64,000 nt of DNA from Megalobrama amblycephala (Eukaryota; Chordata; Actinopteri; Cypriniformes; Xenocyprididae), in the NCBI RefSeq assembly GCF_018812025.1, contig NC_063049.1, positions 8,220,602-8,284,601 on the forward strand, in the 5' to 3' direction. A program made the position numbers and the translations under genes. Positions 1 to 14,400 of the stretch are shown piece after piece; positions within the stretch are counted from its first letter, which is position 1, and every line of letters starts with the position of its first letter. Under the pieces are notes generated by a model. It was not told the DNA's origin, did not search any database, and saw nothing but the letters and a program-made list of their open reading frames with translations.

Positions 1-700
1 AGTTCTTTCTCACCGGATGAGTGGCTGGCATGATTGCGATTAAAGACTTTCCCAGTCCAATGCTTTGTCTTTTATTAATCCCTGTGCTTGCTTTGTAACC
101 TTTAATTAAAGTTACAATGTCATTTTAAACCAACATCATCAGGGTATATTAGAGGCTGTAGCGTGTGGCCAGACTCTCGCACCCCTCCCTACGATCCCCT
201 TCTTTCCTGCCAACTACTGCAGCGACAGATAATTACTGCACCTGATTTTAATGATACACACACAGGAGAGCGGCAGAGATGCGCGGTCCAAATGCCACCA
301 GCTGTTCTGCAGTTGCATTGAATTAATTGGCTCCTGATGAGGAAGGGAATGAAAAAAGGCCTGCTCACGCTCTCTCTCTCGCTCTGACTCGAAAAGAAAT
401 GCAGACTACCATGATAATTAATATAGCTAATGAAGCAAGCACCGCTGAAATGGCACTTGGTAATTAATGCGGGGGTATTGGATTGTGTGTGCGGTTCTGA
501 TCCGGCGTGAAGTGTCTGAATTGACTGGGCTCCGGATTGAGTGACTCTCTACACGTGCACGCCATGGGGTTGTAAATACCCTCACCGGTTTGGTGCATGT
601 AGGGTTGAACTCAGAAAACAGAGTTGGGTTTTCTCCTCTCTTCGGCTATGTGTTCAGACATATGTAATTACTCCTAATGGTATTAAGCAGGAGGAAAGGG
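1..700. promoter_or_regulatory. candidate conserved noncoding element in atf2 intron
   Basis: A repeat-free stretch with at least four homeodomain-type cores: TTTAATTAAA at 101, GAATTAATTGG near 320, ATAATTAATA near 414 and GTAATTAATG near 460. The even composition with scattered TAATTA is typical of developmental enhancers. Activity and conservation are inferred only. Confidence 0.35.
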
Positions 701-3700
701 GGTGATATATTATCATACACAACGTTACATGCTCCTGAGACCGCTCCGCGCTCACCTCCTCTCGGATCATCTCCGCTGTGAGCAGATGGGGCTTGTGCAA
801 TGCCAAACGGAGGCATGGCCTGGCCTGTTTGCAGGGCAGCCTGGGTAATTTTCCCCCACCTGCTACCAGGGCAGCACTGCCTGAGAGATTAAGGCCAGAA
901 ACATACTTTACTTAAGTATGCAATCACAAATGAAAATGCTTGGCCAAGCGAGATCTCGTCGGCCATACTTTACACCTGTCCTAACCAGGCACAATGCGAT
1001 TTTCAATATATTTCAGGCCTAACAGACTGTAATGGAGCGAACAAGACGGGAGCGTTCAGGTGACCGAATGTGAGCACAGGAAACCTGCACTGACGTTTGC
1101 ACTTTTTCACCATATTAAGACCGTTCTTTGACAGGTGATGACCATCTGCTGCTTCTCCATCCTGCAATGAATGTGGCACAAACCAACGTTGTTTACAAAC
1201 CCGGCAAAGACAGAACGATGCTCTTCTCTGAGCCTCATTTGCACAGGTGACTAATATATGACCCCTCACTGCATTCAGTGACATCGGCAACATAAACAGG
1301 ATTGAGGAATGGCTTCGATCATCTCCATACTCTCCTCTACCTTGCAAAGACCTACCAATGCCTGCAAATGAACCAGCTCCCAGACAAGCCAATCTCACCC
1401 GACAGCCATCCCGCTCATAATATGCATGAGACCTGTCAGTCAAGCTGCTTAACAATGCCGTCGCATAATGAACTGCGAGGCTGCAGCGGCGCATCCCAGT
1501 TGCGAAACTGCGCTTCTGTCAGACTCTCCGCTATAATACACTCATTTTGGAGGCAATCATTGTCAATACAAGTCAGCTCTGGGTTACAAAATGAGCCACA
1601 GGCACACACAAAGCCAACGACGTATCGCCAAGGTGTGAAATCCAAGTGTTGAAAGTTATGTACAGAAAAGTGCTTACATACTAGCAGGCAGCCGTTAGGC
1701 TTTAGTGTCTGTTGAAGCCCGCAGAAGTGCTGCCAGCAAAGCGTACATCAGCGCAGTCACTCCCACAACCGCTTCTCCGTCCCTCTGACAACAGCTAATT
1801 GATATGAAGTGGCTGCATATGGCAGACGAGCCGCAGATATGCACATTTCACAAGGTGTCATTAAAGCATAACGGCCAAAGATGGGTGTAAACAAAAGCAG
1901 CCCTCGGTTTCTGAATGCCTCTTTATCACTCATCTTAAAGAGGACAGCGCCACATACAGTGGGGATCATTTTGTTAGCGAACATCTCTGTTGTGCAAATA
2001 TATGAGTCCTCGGCATTCTGTGGTAATAATGGGACGAGATGAATCTGTGTTATTTCACACTCAGGGCTAGTTCATTTTCCACTCTTCACATTTCATCGAA
2101 AACCCCACAGAACACTCATTAGGAATAAAACTCATCTGTTATAGTCAAAAAAAAAAAAAAAAGTATAAAAGTAAAAAAAAAAAAAGCAGGACAACCCATA
2201 ACGCAGAGCTGGCAGTCCAGAGATTTTTAAAGAAAGAAAAGGCATCAGTGAGATTAGATCTGAGATTGGGCAAAATTTAACGACTCTGAGATTGTGGCCT
2301 TGTGAATGAACTCTCAGGATCGAGATTGGCTCTTTTGACATAGGCCAGTTAGCTTCCATCTAGGCCAGTATTTCCCAACCCAACTATTTTAGACAGGCAT
2401 TTTCATTAGTGATTCGGGCAACAAATGCCAGCTCGTGGTCCTTTCTCTCTCTGCCTACCTTCAGTCTAATCTAACCAGGGTGCAATTTGTAGGGAGGATG
2501 GACCTTCTGGTCTATGTATCCCTGCCTCTGTCGATAAAAAAAAATATCCTCCCCGGGTGATGCTACTCCACAAACCACCAACAGAGCATATAAAATACCA
2601 AAAACAAAAATCTTTTTTTAAAACATCGCCAAGTAAAACACTGCGTTTATATCATAGATTGTAAACAAAGATGGACGACGCGACGCCGCTTCCTTCCATT
2701 GTATTGAACTGAAGCCAAAATGGGCCGATGAATGGGCGCTGACACGTTACGTAATACGTCAAAAAAAAAAAAAAGTTTGGAGCCTGGGCATGCGCAGAAG
2801 GAATCGTCAGTGGAGCCCGGAGGCGGAGTCGCGGTATCAAACTTCTGCCCAGACGACTGCGTCATCATTCATGTATTTTAAATAGACTATAAAATTATAT
2901 ACAATTTAAAATTCTACCTATAAAATAATAGGCTATTCTGTTTCTAGAGCAATAATATTTTTGAAACAGCAAATTCAGTAGACAAACTCAATATAATATG
3001 CCACTAGAAACAACTCTAAAATGTCAGAAACGGTCCTGCCATTTCAAATAAAGTTAAACTAACGTTACAGGAGATTGATTGATGTAATTAGAGTAGGCTA
3101 TCATTAGTTTTGTCCTGCTAATTATTATTTTATACCCATAAAAATAATAAGTACCTGCCAGATAACGATCACCTACTTTTTCCCGACATGGTTAACATTA
3201 GGTGTGTTATCTTAACTAATAACATTTATTAATTAGCTTATAACACCCATATTTAATGTTACAGAAAAAGGTTCAGTGATCCGTCAGATCCTGTAGGTCG
3301 GTTAGTACAGTTTACTGCTGAACAACTCATTTTGTTGGTGTTCGAAAATTAATAGTTAATTAATACATCTTCAATCTCCCCTCAAAGCTCCGACAGTCCT
3401 CAGACAAGCTGTCAATCAACTTCGAATCATGACGACACGCCCCGTTTTTATAGCATCAAATCAAACTTAGGTTTACTTGATTATCCATACATAATATTTT
3501 CAGAAAAATCATGTTAAAATGTAAGTATCAAATACATTTGATACATCAGGCTTTTGAGAAACGTTTATTTGTTCATCTCAATCAGCATTGTTTTGCATTG
3601 CATTATATGTCTTGCCCCCACAATAAAATTTTTTATTGGGAAACATAGTGAAAACTGATATTTATAAGCATTTTATGCTAGTTGCCTGTTATACTGTTAT

Positions 3701-4178
3701 ATGATCTTATTGATTTACATAAGCAATCAGAATTTCATATTACTCTTTGGCGATAATAAATATCAGCAACTGCAACAAATTGCATATTTTTGCTCAGTCT
3801 GGGCCTCCGAATAAAACTAAGGTGTTTTTTCCTTCGTATTCTCACTATATCATACTATATAAGCCATAAAAGCCTAATGTATCAAATAAAAAAATAAATA
3901 AAAAAACATGGAAAATTTATTTTTTAAGATTTTTAGGAGGTTAAAAAAACAAACAAAAAAATAATTTAATAATATGTCAGGCTTTACAGGGTTAAGAAAC
4001 ATGTTCAATGTTAATTTCATGTTGTCTCTGATACAAATAATCTAAATATAAACACATTTTATGGCTGTTATGATCAATAAGTGCTAAATCTAAATCTCAA
4101 AGCAGGCACTGGAGTCTGATGACCAAACAAATAGATATTCAGTGTGACTCTGGTGTGGTTTGGTCATGTGGTACTCAC
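1..4178 (-). other. atf2 last intron (partial); repeat-poor left part, AT-rich right part
   Basis: I searched both strands for the expected ATF2 C-terminal motifs (AEAVATSVLTQMA and similar) and found none, so this is intron. Bases 1-2,100 are repeat-poor. From 2,140 to 4,090 the sequence is AT-rich with poly-A runs at 2,147-2,162 and 2,761-2,774, and I recognise nothing functional there. Confidence 0.7.
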
Positions 4179-4284
4179 GGTGGTATCCTGATTTCTTCTG
4201 CAGGAGTGTCACAGGACAGTCTTTATGAGCCAGTAAAAGCTGTTTCAGCTGGGCCACCTCACTACGCAGAAGAGTCACCTCATT
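4179..4284 (-). CDS. atf2: atf2 exon 11: end of leucine zipper
   Basis: Residues 383-417, [19 protein letters not shown] then [16 protein letters not shown]. It completes the zipper and covers the nuclear export segment described in human ATF2. The acceptor is GTCCAG|AAT and the donor CACC|GTGAGT. The one extra base expects a further exon, which is not found between 1 and 4,178. Confidence 0.96.
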
Positions 4285-7200
4285 CTGGACACAGAGAAAG
4301 AAGCATGTTACCCATCAAGATGAGCAGATTAGTCAGGAATCAACAGAAAAGATCATTAGCTCGTCTTCATTTAAGCTTTTTTGGGACACAATTATAGCTG
4401 CTTAATGGCAGAGTCCCAGGAGAGAGAAACACAGAGAGAGCTCTCCCCTCCCTCAGCGAAACACTGTCGCCCATTCTGGTGAGATTTACTCTCGTCTGCC
4501 GTTACGACTCCCACGGGGCTGTGCTGTTCTGCATGCGCTAAAGACAGGCTGTTTAACAGCGAAGGTGACTTTAGCAGGATTTACAGAGAGCCGAACGGGT
4601 GCGGAAGAAGGGCACGAGAGCGCAGATTTAAACACTTTCTCTGTTCCTCAGCAACACGGCCGACATTTAATGCAGCAGTCTAAAAGCGTGCCAGTTTATT
4701 TCATTCCATCTGTTTTATCTTGGCAGTGCTGGCATGGTGTGCAGAGGAGAAGCAGATTTAAACACAGCTGCTCCAACACTGTGGCAATGTTCACTACAAA
4801 CTGCCATCTTCCATTACGACCACAAAGTAGGCCTCTCTCTCTCTCCTTCTCTTCTCTGTCTCCCACATCACATCAAAATGCACCCAAGACTACAATATTC
4901 AGTCATTCAGTATGGGCATGCTGACCACAGCAGGCTATTATTATTAGTTACTTGAAAATAATTCATAAGGCTCAGGAACAGCACCATTCTCAATGCTGAT
5001 CCTAAAATAAGACGGGCCCATTGATGATGGACCGATATGGGTGTTCAATTGCCATGTTGATATTTAACAGAGCGGTGTTTTCTGTAAATATTAACTAATG
5101 AATAGTAAACTGCCTAGCCCTCTAGAATGTGATTGGTAATTTTGTGGTCAAATATTCTATAATGCCGCTAAAGTTTACGTTTAACCGTTGTTTCAGACGA
5201 ATTATTTCCTACATAGCTGTGCTAATTTCATGTCTCTCTGTGCATTTTTCTTCTCATATAATAAGTGTTTTTTGTAGATATATTTATTTGGTGAGTAGAT
5301 GCATTTGTATTTTTTGTGCTTCTGCTTATAATTTGTTCTTGTTTACTTGATATTAAGTTTAAATCAAGCTTTCTTGTGTCGTGTGTAAACTCATATGTAA
5401 CAATTGTAACCCCACTGCAAAAACACAAATACACTTAGTGAGCAAATAACATGAGGTGAGATAAATGTTATTTAATTTCATAATATTGGTATCGAAAAAA
5501 GTATCGTGCAGGAACCATTATCGAAGTCAATGTATTGGTATTGATAACTTTTAAACAATACCCAGCCCTAATAATAAGTGTTTTTTGTAGATTTATTTAT
5601 TTGGTGAGTAGATGTATAAGCAGGATAATGCATATCACAAAATAAACCTTGACAGGGTAATCACGACCCTGATTGACTAAACATAAAACTCTACGCCAAA
5701 AAGAAATTGATACTTGAGAGTAAAGACATTTATAATGTTACAAAAGAGTCCATTAAAAAATGCTGTTCTTTGGAATTTAAAAATCGGTTTCAACAAAAAT
5801 ATGAAGCAGCACAACCGTTTTCAACATTGATAATAATCGGAAATTGTTTTTGAGCATCAAATCATCATATTAGAATGATTTCTGAAGGATCATGTGACAC
5901 TGAAGACTGGAGTAATGATGCTGAAAATTCAGCTTTGGTCACAGGAATAAATTACATTGTAACATATAAACAGCTATTTCACAATATTACCGTTTTACAG
6001 TGTTTTTGATCAAATAAACGCAGCCTTGGGGAGCAGAAGAGACTTCTTTCAAAAACATAAAAAAATCTTGCCGACACCAAACTTTTGAACTGTAGTGTAC
6101 ATAAAATAGATGTCACCAAGTTAAGATTTAATTAAAAAAATACTTAGTTTGAAATATCTGAAAAAATGCACACTCAGGTACAAACATATTTTAACTGGCC
6201 AGGAAAACTACCAAACACTGTAATATGTTGCTCCGTAGCTATCAGAAACACTAATTTAACAAGTTTGGGAAGTTGAAAATATTTTGCTACCAGGTATTTT
6301 ACCACACGACCAGTGAACTTTCAATGACACGAATATCTAAAGTGACATATGGCTTCAGAAACAGTCCTCCCATTCTGCTTTTAAACAAAAAAAAAAAAAA
6401 CATCAAATGAAATGTATAAAATCTGATGAATCTCAATTGTCCCTTCAGACGTGAAGCGGTAAGATCAGGCCCGTTCAGGCCATTAAAGTGTTTAATGCTT
6501 TCACAGACCGGCTGCATCCATAAAGACAGCACAGGGGGGATGTTTGGCTCGAGTGTTGCCGTGCGCTGGTCCGCAAACCCTGACACCTCGTTAAAAAGCC
6601 AGTTAAGGATGATGTTAACGTAATTGAGCATCATTAGAGCTCTACGCTCCGATCAGCTGGGCCAACGGGGCAGAGAGGGACAATTACACCAGCCCATCAG
6701 CACTGATAAATGTGCTCGTATTAAACACCTTCTCTCCTATGAAACATACTGTCACGCTCGTTTTCAGAGCCCCAAACATTCTGTTATACACCCAACACCC
6801 TTCTTCGGCTCTCCATCTGTTTCATGTTAGTTTATTCGTTCATATAACCCACAAATTAATCGCCCTTCCCCCACCCCTCCGCGAAAGCATTGCGCTTTGT
6901 TTAAATGGACAAATAAAAAAGACAGCGCGCAAATAAACAGTGGCACATCTCATTAAATTGTCTGGAACGTGCCGGCGCCGAGCCACACTCTCCGTTATCA
7001 GCGGAGACAACGGTTACGTGAACTGTTTCGAACTTGTCAGTGGCGGATCCTAATTGCCTGCTACAAAACGGGGGTTGAGAAAGAGACGGCTTTCCCTGAG
7101 AGAGTTCCAGGGCAGCTCACAAACGCTCCGACAGAACAGACGACACGCTTGTGTGCCGATGACATCTGGAGGAAACGTCTTTATTGACAGGGCCATATCG

Positions 7201-8043
7201 ATGCAGGAGACTCGAACAATCACGCCGTGGCTGTCATGCAAACACACTTCTTAATTTACATTAATGACTTCATCACCATCTTTGTCTGGCTCTCAAACGC
7301 ACACATTAATACACTCGAAGAGAGTCTGGAGTGAGTTGTGTGTGTGTGTGTGTACCTGTAGCTGTCCGTTCACGGTGCTCAAGTCTTCTGCTTTTTTCTC
7401 CAGACTCTGCACCCAGACTTTCCTCTTTTGCCTGCAGCGAGACGCGGCGGCTCTGTTCCTTTCCAGAAACTTCCGTCTTTTCTCGTCGGGGTCCTCGCTG
7501 GTGGTTCTCCGCCGCCGCCCACCTGTAGTGGTTGTGTGCTGGGCTGGAGGGGCGGGAGACACCTACACAGGCCGACAATCAAACATACAAACACAAAACA
7601 ATTAGGACTTTTTAGTGGTATTTTTATCATATGTTCAATCAAAAGCTGCACCTGCCAAAGGTTGATGGAAAAAAAAAGAAAACATACCAGCCATACATTG
7701 CATTTGATAAGATGTTTTTAAAATATTAATAACATGTTTTACATATATGGGTTGTTTGACAAAGGAATTATTGGTAACACTGTACAATAAGGTACAATGA
7801 TACCCAACGTTAGGTATCATGAACTAACAATGAACAACAATTTCCTCATTAATGAGTTAAAAGTTAATGTTAATTCATAAATATAAACTACTGTTCAAAG
7901 GTTTGGGGTCATTAAGATATTTTTTATATTTTATATTTTAGGATGCATTAAATTGCTCCAAATTGACAGTGAATAATTTGTAAAAATCTGAAAAAAGTTT
8001 TTTTTTTTTTTTTTATAAAATTAAATTATTATAAAAAAAATTC

Positions 8044-8102
<59 letters not shown>

Positions 8103-10478
8103 GCAGCACAACTGTTTTCAACATTGACAATAATAAGAAATGTTTTTAGTGCACCAAAACAGCATATTAGAATGATTTCTGAAGGATCATGTGACACTGA
8201 AGACCGGAGTAATAAATTGTAATAATATTTCACAATATTAATGAGTTAAAAGTTAATGTTAATTCATAAATATAAACTACTGTTCAAAGGTTTGGGGTCA
8301 TTAAGATATTTTTTTTATAAGAATATAATAGTTTTATTCAGCAAGGATGCATTTAATTGATCCAAATTGACAGTAAATACTTTTGTAAAAAAAAAAAAAA
8401 AAATCTGAAAAAAGCAGTTTTCGAAAAAAAAAAAAGATATATATATATATATATATATGAAGCAGCACAACTGTTTTCAACATTGACAATAATAAGAAAT
8501 GTTTTTAGTGCACCAAATCAGCATATTAGAATGATTTCTGAAGGATCATGTGACACTGAAGAACGGAGTAATAAATTGTAATAATATTTCACAATATTAA
8601 TGAGTTAAAAGTTAATGTTAATGAATAAATATATAGTACTATTCAAAGTTTTGGGGTCATTAAGGTATTTGTATAAAAAATAATACTGTTATTCAGCGAG
8701 GACGCATTAAATTGATGAAAACTGACAGTAAATTCATTTACATTGTTCTGAAAAATCTCAGTTTTCACAAAAAAATTAAAATGAAGCAGCACAACTGTTT
8801 TCAACATTGACAATAATAAGAAATGTTTTTTGAGCACTAAAACAGAATATTAGAATGATTTCTGAAGACTGGAGTAATAAATTGTAATAATATTTCACAA
8901 AATTACTATTATAACTGCATTTTTGATAAATAAATGCAGCTTAGGTGAACATAATAGACTTTTTTTCAATAAAACCAAAATCTTATACCAACTCCAAACT
9001 TTTGAACAGTTGCGTACTATTCTTTCATTGTTAATTCACATCAACTCATAATACATTAACTATCATTAAATTTAAAATGTATATAATAATATAAAATATA
9101 TACCCCGGCTAGTCCTAGACTAAAGTGCATGTTTGAGCTGTTTTAACTGAAAGCAACTTGTACTGACATATCTTAAAATATGTTAGAGCCATTGTTTTGT
9201 CTCAAGATGCACACCAGTAATGTGTTTTTCTAGTATATGCTTATAAAAGCTACTTAAATATCGTAATTGAACTAAGACCTAATCCTGGCTTAGGCTAAGC
9301 CCTGTCCGTGAAACCGGGACATAATATACATAAAAATGAACTAACTTTATGTTAACCTGTCAATCATTGTTAGTGCATAATAACTAATTACTTCCGGGAT
9401 TATTTGCGAGAGATATTTAATACAGGGCAACGTTCTAAACTCATACAGGCAGTACATACAGGCGTTTCTGTAGTGGATGTGGCAGGCTGCTGTAGTGACT
9501 TAGGGCGTGGCTCCTCAGTCGGAGGCAGGGCTGGGGGCGGAGTCTCGCTGGCCGAGCTGCTCTGGATGTCGCCTGCATCGCCGTTTGTTACCTGAGGGAG
9601 CTGCTGACTGAGGGCCGCCTTCAGCTTCTACAGGTGAGAGTCAGAGGTTAAGTCAACATGTATTTATAGTCTGCAATGTCATATTAGCTGACTTTAAAAT
9701 ACTGTCCACTCAAACGGTTTCAAAAGCAGATATCAGTGATAAATTTTAAACGTCAGTCAGACGGCCCCTTCCTGTCCATGTGTGTAGATCTGGCCACAGT
9801 GTTGCAATATGCAACAGACTTTATGCCGACAGTCAAAAATCTGCCTATGCACACAGCATATAACTATAAAATCTCCATCTCTTCATCATTTTTGTATACT
9901 TCCAGCATAACTGCATTGAAATGAGAAAACATGGTGCTATCTCTCTCTCTCTCTGGGATCAGGAGGCTAAACTACATTAGAGAGAGGCGAGAACTGAAGA
10001 TTAGAATAATTAACTTCTGCAGAAAACCAGAGGCAAGGATTAAAACAACATATTCATCACAGCTTTAAACAGATGCTTCCCTCAGAGCTCTTCCACAGGA
10101 GTAAGAGCTGTCGTAGCTAATTCCCTATTCCCTGGAGATGCCTGTGATTTTCTCTTGTCAGGGAAATCTGCCTTTCCCTGGCGTACTGTAGCGTATGCAG
10201 CACAGAGCCCTCAGCGCCAAGAGCTTTTCTCTTCACTATGAGCAACCCCGATAATGACAACAGAGAGCTTGACGAAGTTGAAAATATTTTTCAGCATTTT
10301 GACGATATTACATACAAATGTATATATTTCTATATTTATGTTTTTGGTCTGAATAATTACTGCTCTAACATTGATTCAAAAAGTTTAAAGAATATGGTTA
10401 AAATATTATTTACCTAATAAATGTAAAACATTTGAAAAATAAATTTTACATTTAAGTTAAATAAATTAATTTACTATA

Positions 10479-10567
<89 letters not shown>

Positions 10568-10972
10568 ATTTCATTCATTAGTACAGTTTATTCACTATAG
10601 TTTAAAAAAAATGGTAATAAAATATGATAAGATTTCAGAGTTAAACTGTCAGAAAAAAAAAAAGATCTTAATTATGTCAGATAACACTTAAGCAAAACAT
10701 GATCAGGTCAAAGTGTCTGAATAATTTTTGGTTCCAAATTTTTATCAATTTTACCGGTAGTCCACTGTATGAAGAATGTTTGGGTATAATATGTCACAGT
10801 TTACTTTATTTGGCTATCCTCACTGGAATGTGTGCATTAAAACAGTTTAATGCACAGGTAATTCCAGTGAGTATAATATCTATATTGTAATTATTATTGT
10901 AATTATTACTTATTCCAGATTGTATCGCTTTATTGTAAATATTATATATTGTGCAATATAATATAATATAAT

Positions 10973-11044
<72 letters not shown>

Positions 11045-11394
11045 AAATTAAATTAAGTCTTTTTATCTAAAAATCTTTACAAAAACATTTTACAAACATT
11101 TTATTTCTATGAACATTTTTTGAGCAATAACGTAGATAAATCATTAAATTAAAATGTGTAACCCTAAGTTATATATAAACTCACAAACACATGATACATA
11201 TGGATTATATACTTATATATATTATGGACAGTTTGAATACTTGATTCTGATTGGCTGGAATGTGTGCATTAAAACAGTTTAATGCACAGGTAATTCCAGT
11301 GAGTTTAATATCTATATTGTAATTATTATTTTCCAAATTGTATTGCTTTATTGTAAATATTATATATTGTGCAATATAATAATATAATAATAAT

Positions 11395-11461
<67 letters not shown>

Positions 11462-14400
11462 AAATTAAGTCTTTTTATCTAAAAAATCTTTACAAAAACA
11501 TTTTACTAACCACGAAGGGACTTCATTGAACATTTTTTGACCAATAACGTAGATAAATCATTAAATTAAAATGAGTAACCCTAAAATACATACACAAAAA
11601 CAGAAAAGTCTTCAGATTGACAGATGCTGACAAGTTACATATCTCCATAGATCTTTTTTTTTTTTTATTCAAATTATTTGAACTGACTTGGTTTTTTAAA
11701 AACCCTTTGGAGGAAGCCATGATGTGGCCCGAAAGCAGTCAACCGCGAGAGTTAACAAACGCCCCCACAGCAGGTGAGGTGTGTAACCATGGCCACAGGG
11801 ACGGAGGACGCATTAATTTTCATGAAAAAACAAGAGAAGAACATTATTTTAACAGCCATCCTCGGCAGACCAATCTATCTAGCAAATTAGTTTATAGAGC
11901 AATACCCTTCCCGAACTCCACGTTTCTACTTGACTAGAAAGAAATTATTCACGTGGAACAAGTCACGCAAGGACTGAGAGAAAGACCGAAAGAGAGAGAG
12001 AGAGAGAGAAACAGAGGGACTGTGAACGATGTGTGCGGGGCCAGTCAGATTCATATTTCATATCTGCCATCGGCGCCCCATCAGAGCAGTAGCCCTCCAT
12101 CTCGAGGGCTTTATTCAACCATCTGCTCCTTTATTACTTATCTTTATTTTGCAACTAATTAACAGCATAATCTTCTAAATTCAGCAAGTTAATTATCATT
12201 ATTGTGGTCTTTGCAGCATCATCAGTCCTTGTAAAGTGCCGTGTCTGTGTGGCAGGGGAGCGGGCGAGCGAGCGAGCGAGAGAGAGATGAGGGGGTGTTT
12301 GCTTGACGAGGTGCTCATTAGATGTTTTCTGATGAGTTGAGGTTTTGTGCTTGTGTTTCCTGAGGTTATTTAGAGGGTGGGTGCATATGTTATAAGGGTG
12401 TACGTGTATGTTGATGTGGTGTGTGTATGTGTGTTATGAATATTTGGTCATGGTGCAGGTGTGTGTTTGGATGCACATAGATAACAGTAGGGCTTGACAT
12501 TAACTTTTTTGCTCACCAGCCACTATGTCTAGTGGTTTTCCAAAGTTACTAGCCACTCAGCATTTTCACTGGCCACAATTTTGACATCGATACCATGTGG
12601 AAAAACTGCCATATAGATATTTTAATATTATCTCATAATTTGGCAGCAGGTATATTAGGCTGCTGTCACTTTAAGACCTGATGCACGGATCCATTATACT
12701 GATACACATGCGTTACTGTTTACGTTCACTTAAAACAATTGACTGTTTTTACGTGAATACTCACCAAGACCAGCATTTTGACATTATTTTTTGTGTATTT
12801 GACTGTTTAAGCGCAATAAGCAGCGAAAAATAACTCAATTTAGCACTGAGAGGTGGCTTTATGTACGCAAACTTTGGGTGTGAGCACAAAATCTGCAGGA
12901 ATGAGTAAAATTATGGGCAATAAGTACAACCCTACGGCGAAATTCAAGCCCTGTAACACCAACAATATTCCTCTGGAGTAAATGAAACAAGTGAGTGCGG
13001 GGAGACAGGTTTGTGTGTCAACTCGCTGTTGAGAGATGAGAGAGCTAGTATTGTGTATCTATTCTGGAGAAAATGAGTATTGGAAGCATTTCAGATATTT
13101 CATTATCGATATGTATCGAAAAAAATATTTGAATCTGAAACATGTCTGAACAGTTAAAACCTGATTTGTGGGTTTCTGTGAATTTTGTAGCACCTACTGA
13201 GCGATAACATGGTTTAGGTTAACTAATTTATGGCCAAATGTTGATCTGTAGTTACTTATAATTTTATATTTCCCATATTTTAAAGACATTTTTTTTTTTT
13301 TTGAAAAATGCAGTCAACATACAATTTTACAATTCAAAAATTAAAATTTATGTTCAAATTTCTCTTAAAAGGTGCCATAGAATGCTTTTTCACAAGATGT
13401 AATATAAGTCTAAGGTGTCCCCTGAATCTGTCTGAGAAGTTTCAGCTTAAAATACCCCATAGATTTTTTATTCAGTTTTTTAACTGCCTATTTTGGGGTA
13501 TAATTAAATATGCGCTGATTCAGCGTGCTTCCCCTTTAAATGCTCGCGACTCTAAAATACATTGCATAAACAAATTTCACACAGCTAATATAACCCTCAA
13601 AATGGATCTTTACAAAGTGTTCATCATGCAGCATACCCGATCATGTAAGTATAGTATTTATTTGGATGTTTACATTTGATTCTGAATGACTTTGAGGCTG
13701 TGCTCCATGGCTAAAGCTAACAATACACACTGTTGGAGAGATTTATAAAGAATGAAGTTGTGTTTATGAATTATACAGACTGCAAGTGTTTAAAAATGAA
13801 AATAGCGACGGCTCTTGTCTCCGTGAATACAGTAAGAAACGATGGTAACTTTAACCACATTTAACAGTACATTAGCAACATGCTAATGAAACATTTAGAA
13901 AGACAATTTACAAATATCACTAAAAATATCATGATATCATGGATCATGTCAGTTATTATTGCTCCATCTGCCATTTTTCGCTGATGACTTGGCTGTGCAG
14001 CTCCAGACGTTAATACTGCCCTTGTCTAATGCCTTGAACATGGGCTGGCATATGCAAATATTGGGGGCGTACAAATTACGTACATATATGTGGGAATGGC
14101 TAAGCTCTAGATTTCGAAGTTCATGTCAACAACCACTACTTGAACAATCTCTGCTCTTCTGGTTGTGTAAAAATGCACAAACACACATAAACACACTCCA
14201 GACGGATGCCACCTTGTGCTTGTGCTCAAGAACTACAATTTGCAGGGTTGCAAAGCTCAGTGTTGTGGACTATACATCCTCGGTCCCTCTGGGCTGAAGG
14301 AAAATCTGCTTACACTGAAACACTTGCAAATGAGGCACATGTGGATGCATATGTAAAAGAGAGAGGAGGAAATTACCATCTTGGCTTCTGATTGGACAGG

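Larger units (their letters stand above)
7769..9100. mobile_element. Angel-like MITE interrupted by a mariner-type MITE array
   Basis: The left part (GGTAACACTGTACAATAAGG, then CATGAACTAACAATGAACAA) and the right part (TGTTAATTCACATCAACTC at about 9,030) look like two halves of one Angel-like palindromic MITE. The material between is the tandem array listed separately. Confidence 0.45.

Noticed and set aside
1003..1494. 163-codon open frame on the minus strand
   Set aside because: No recognisable domain, lies in the atf2 intron, overlaps a competing frame on the other strand and does not match the missing ATF2 C-terminus.
7264..7721. Plus-strand and alternative-frame ORFs over the bZIP exon
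   Set aside because: Shadows of atf2 exon 10; only the frame with [14 protein letters not shown] makes sense and is flanked by splice sites.
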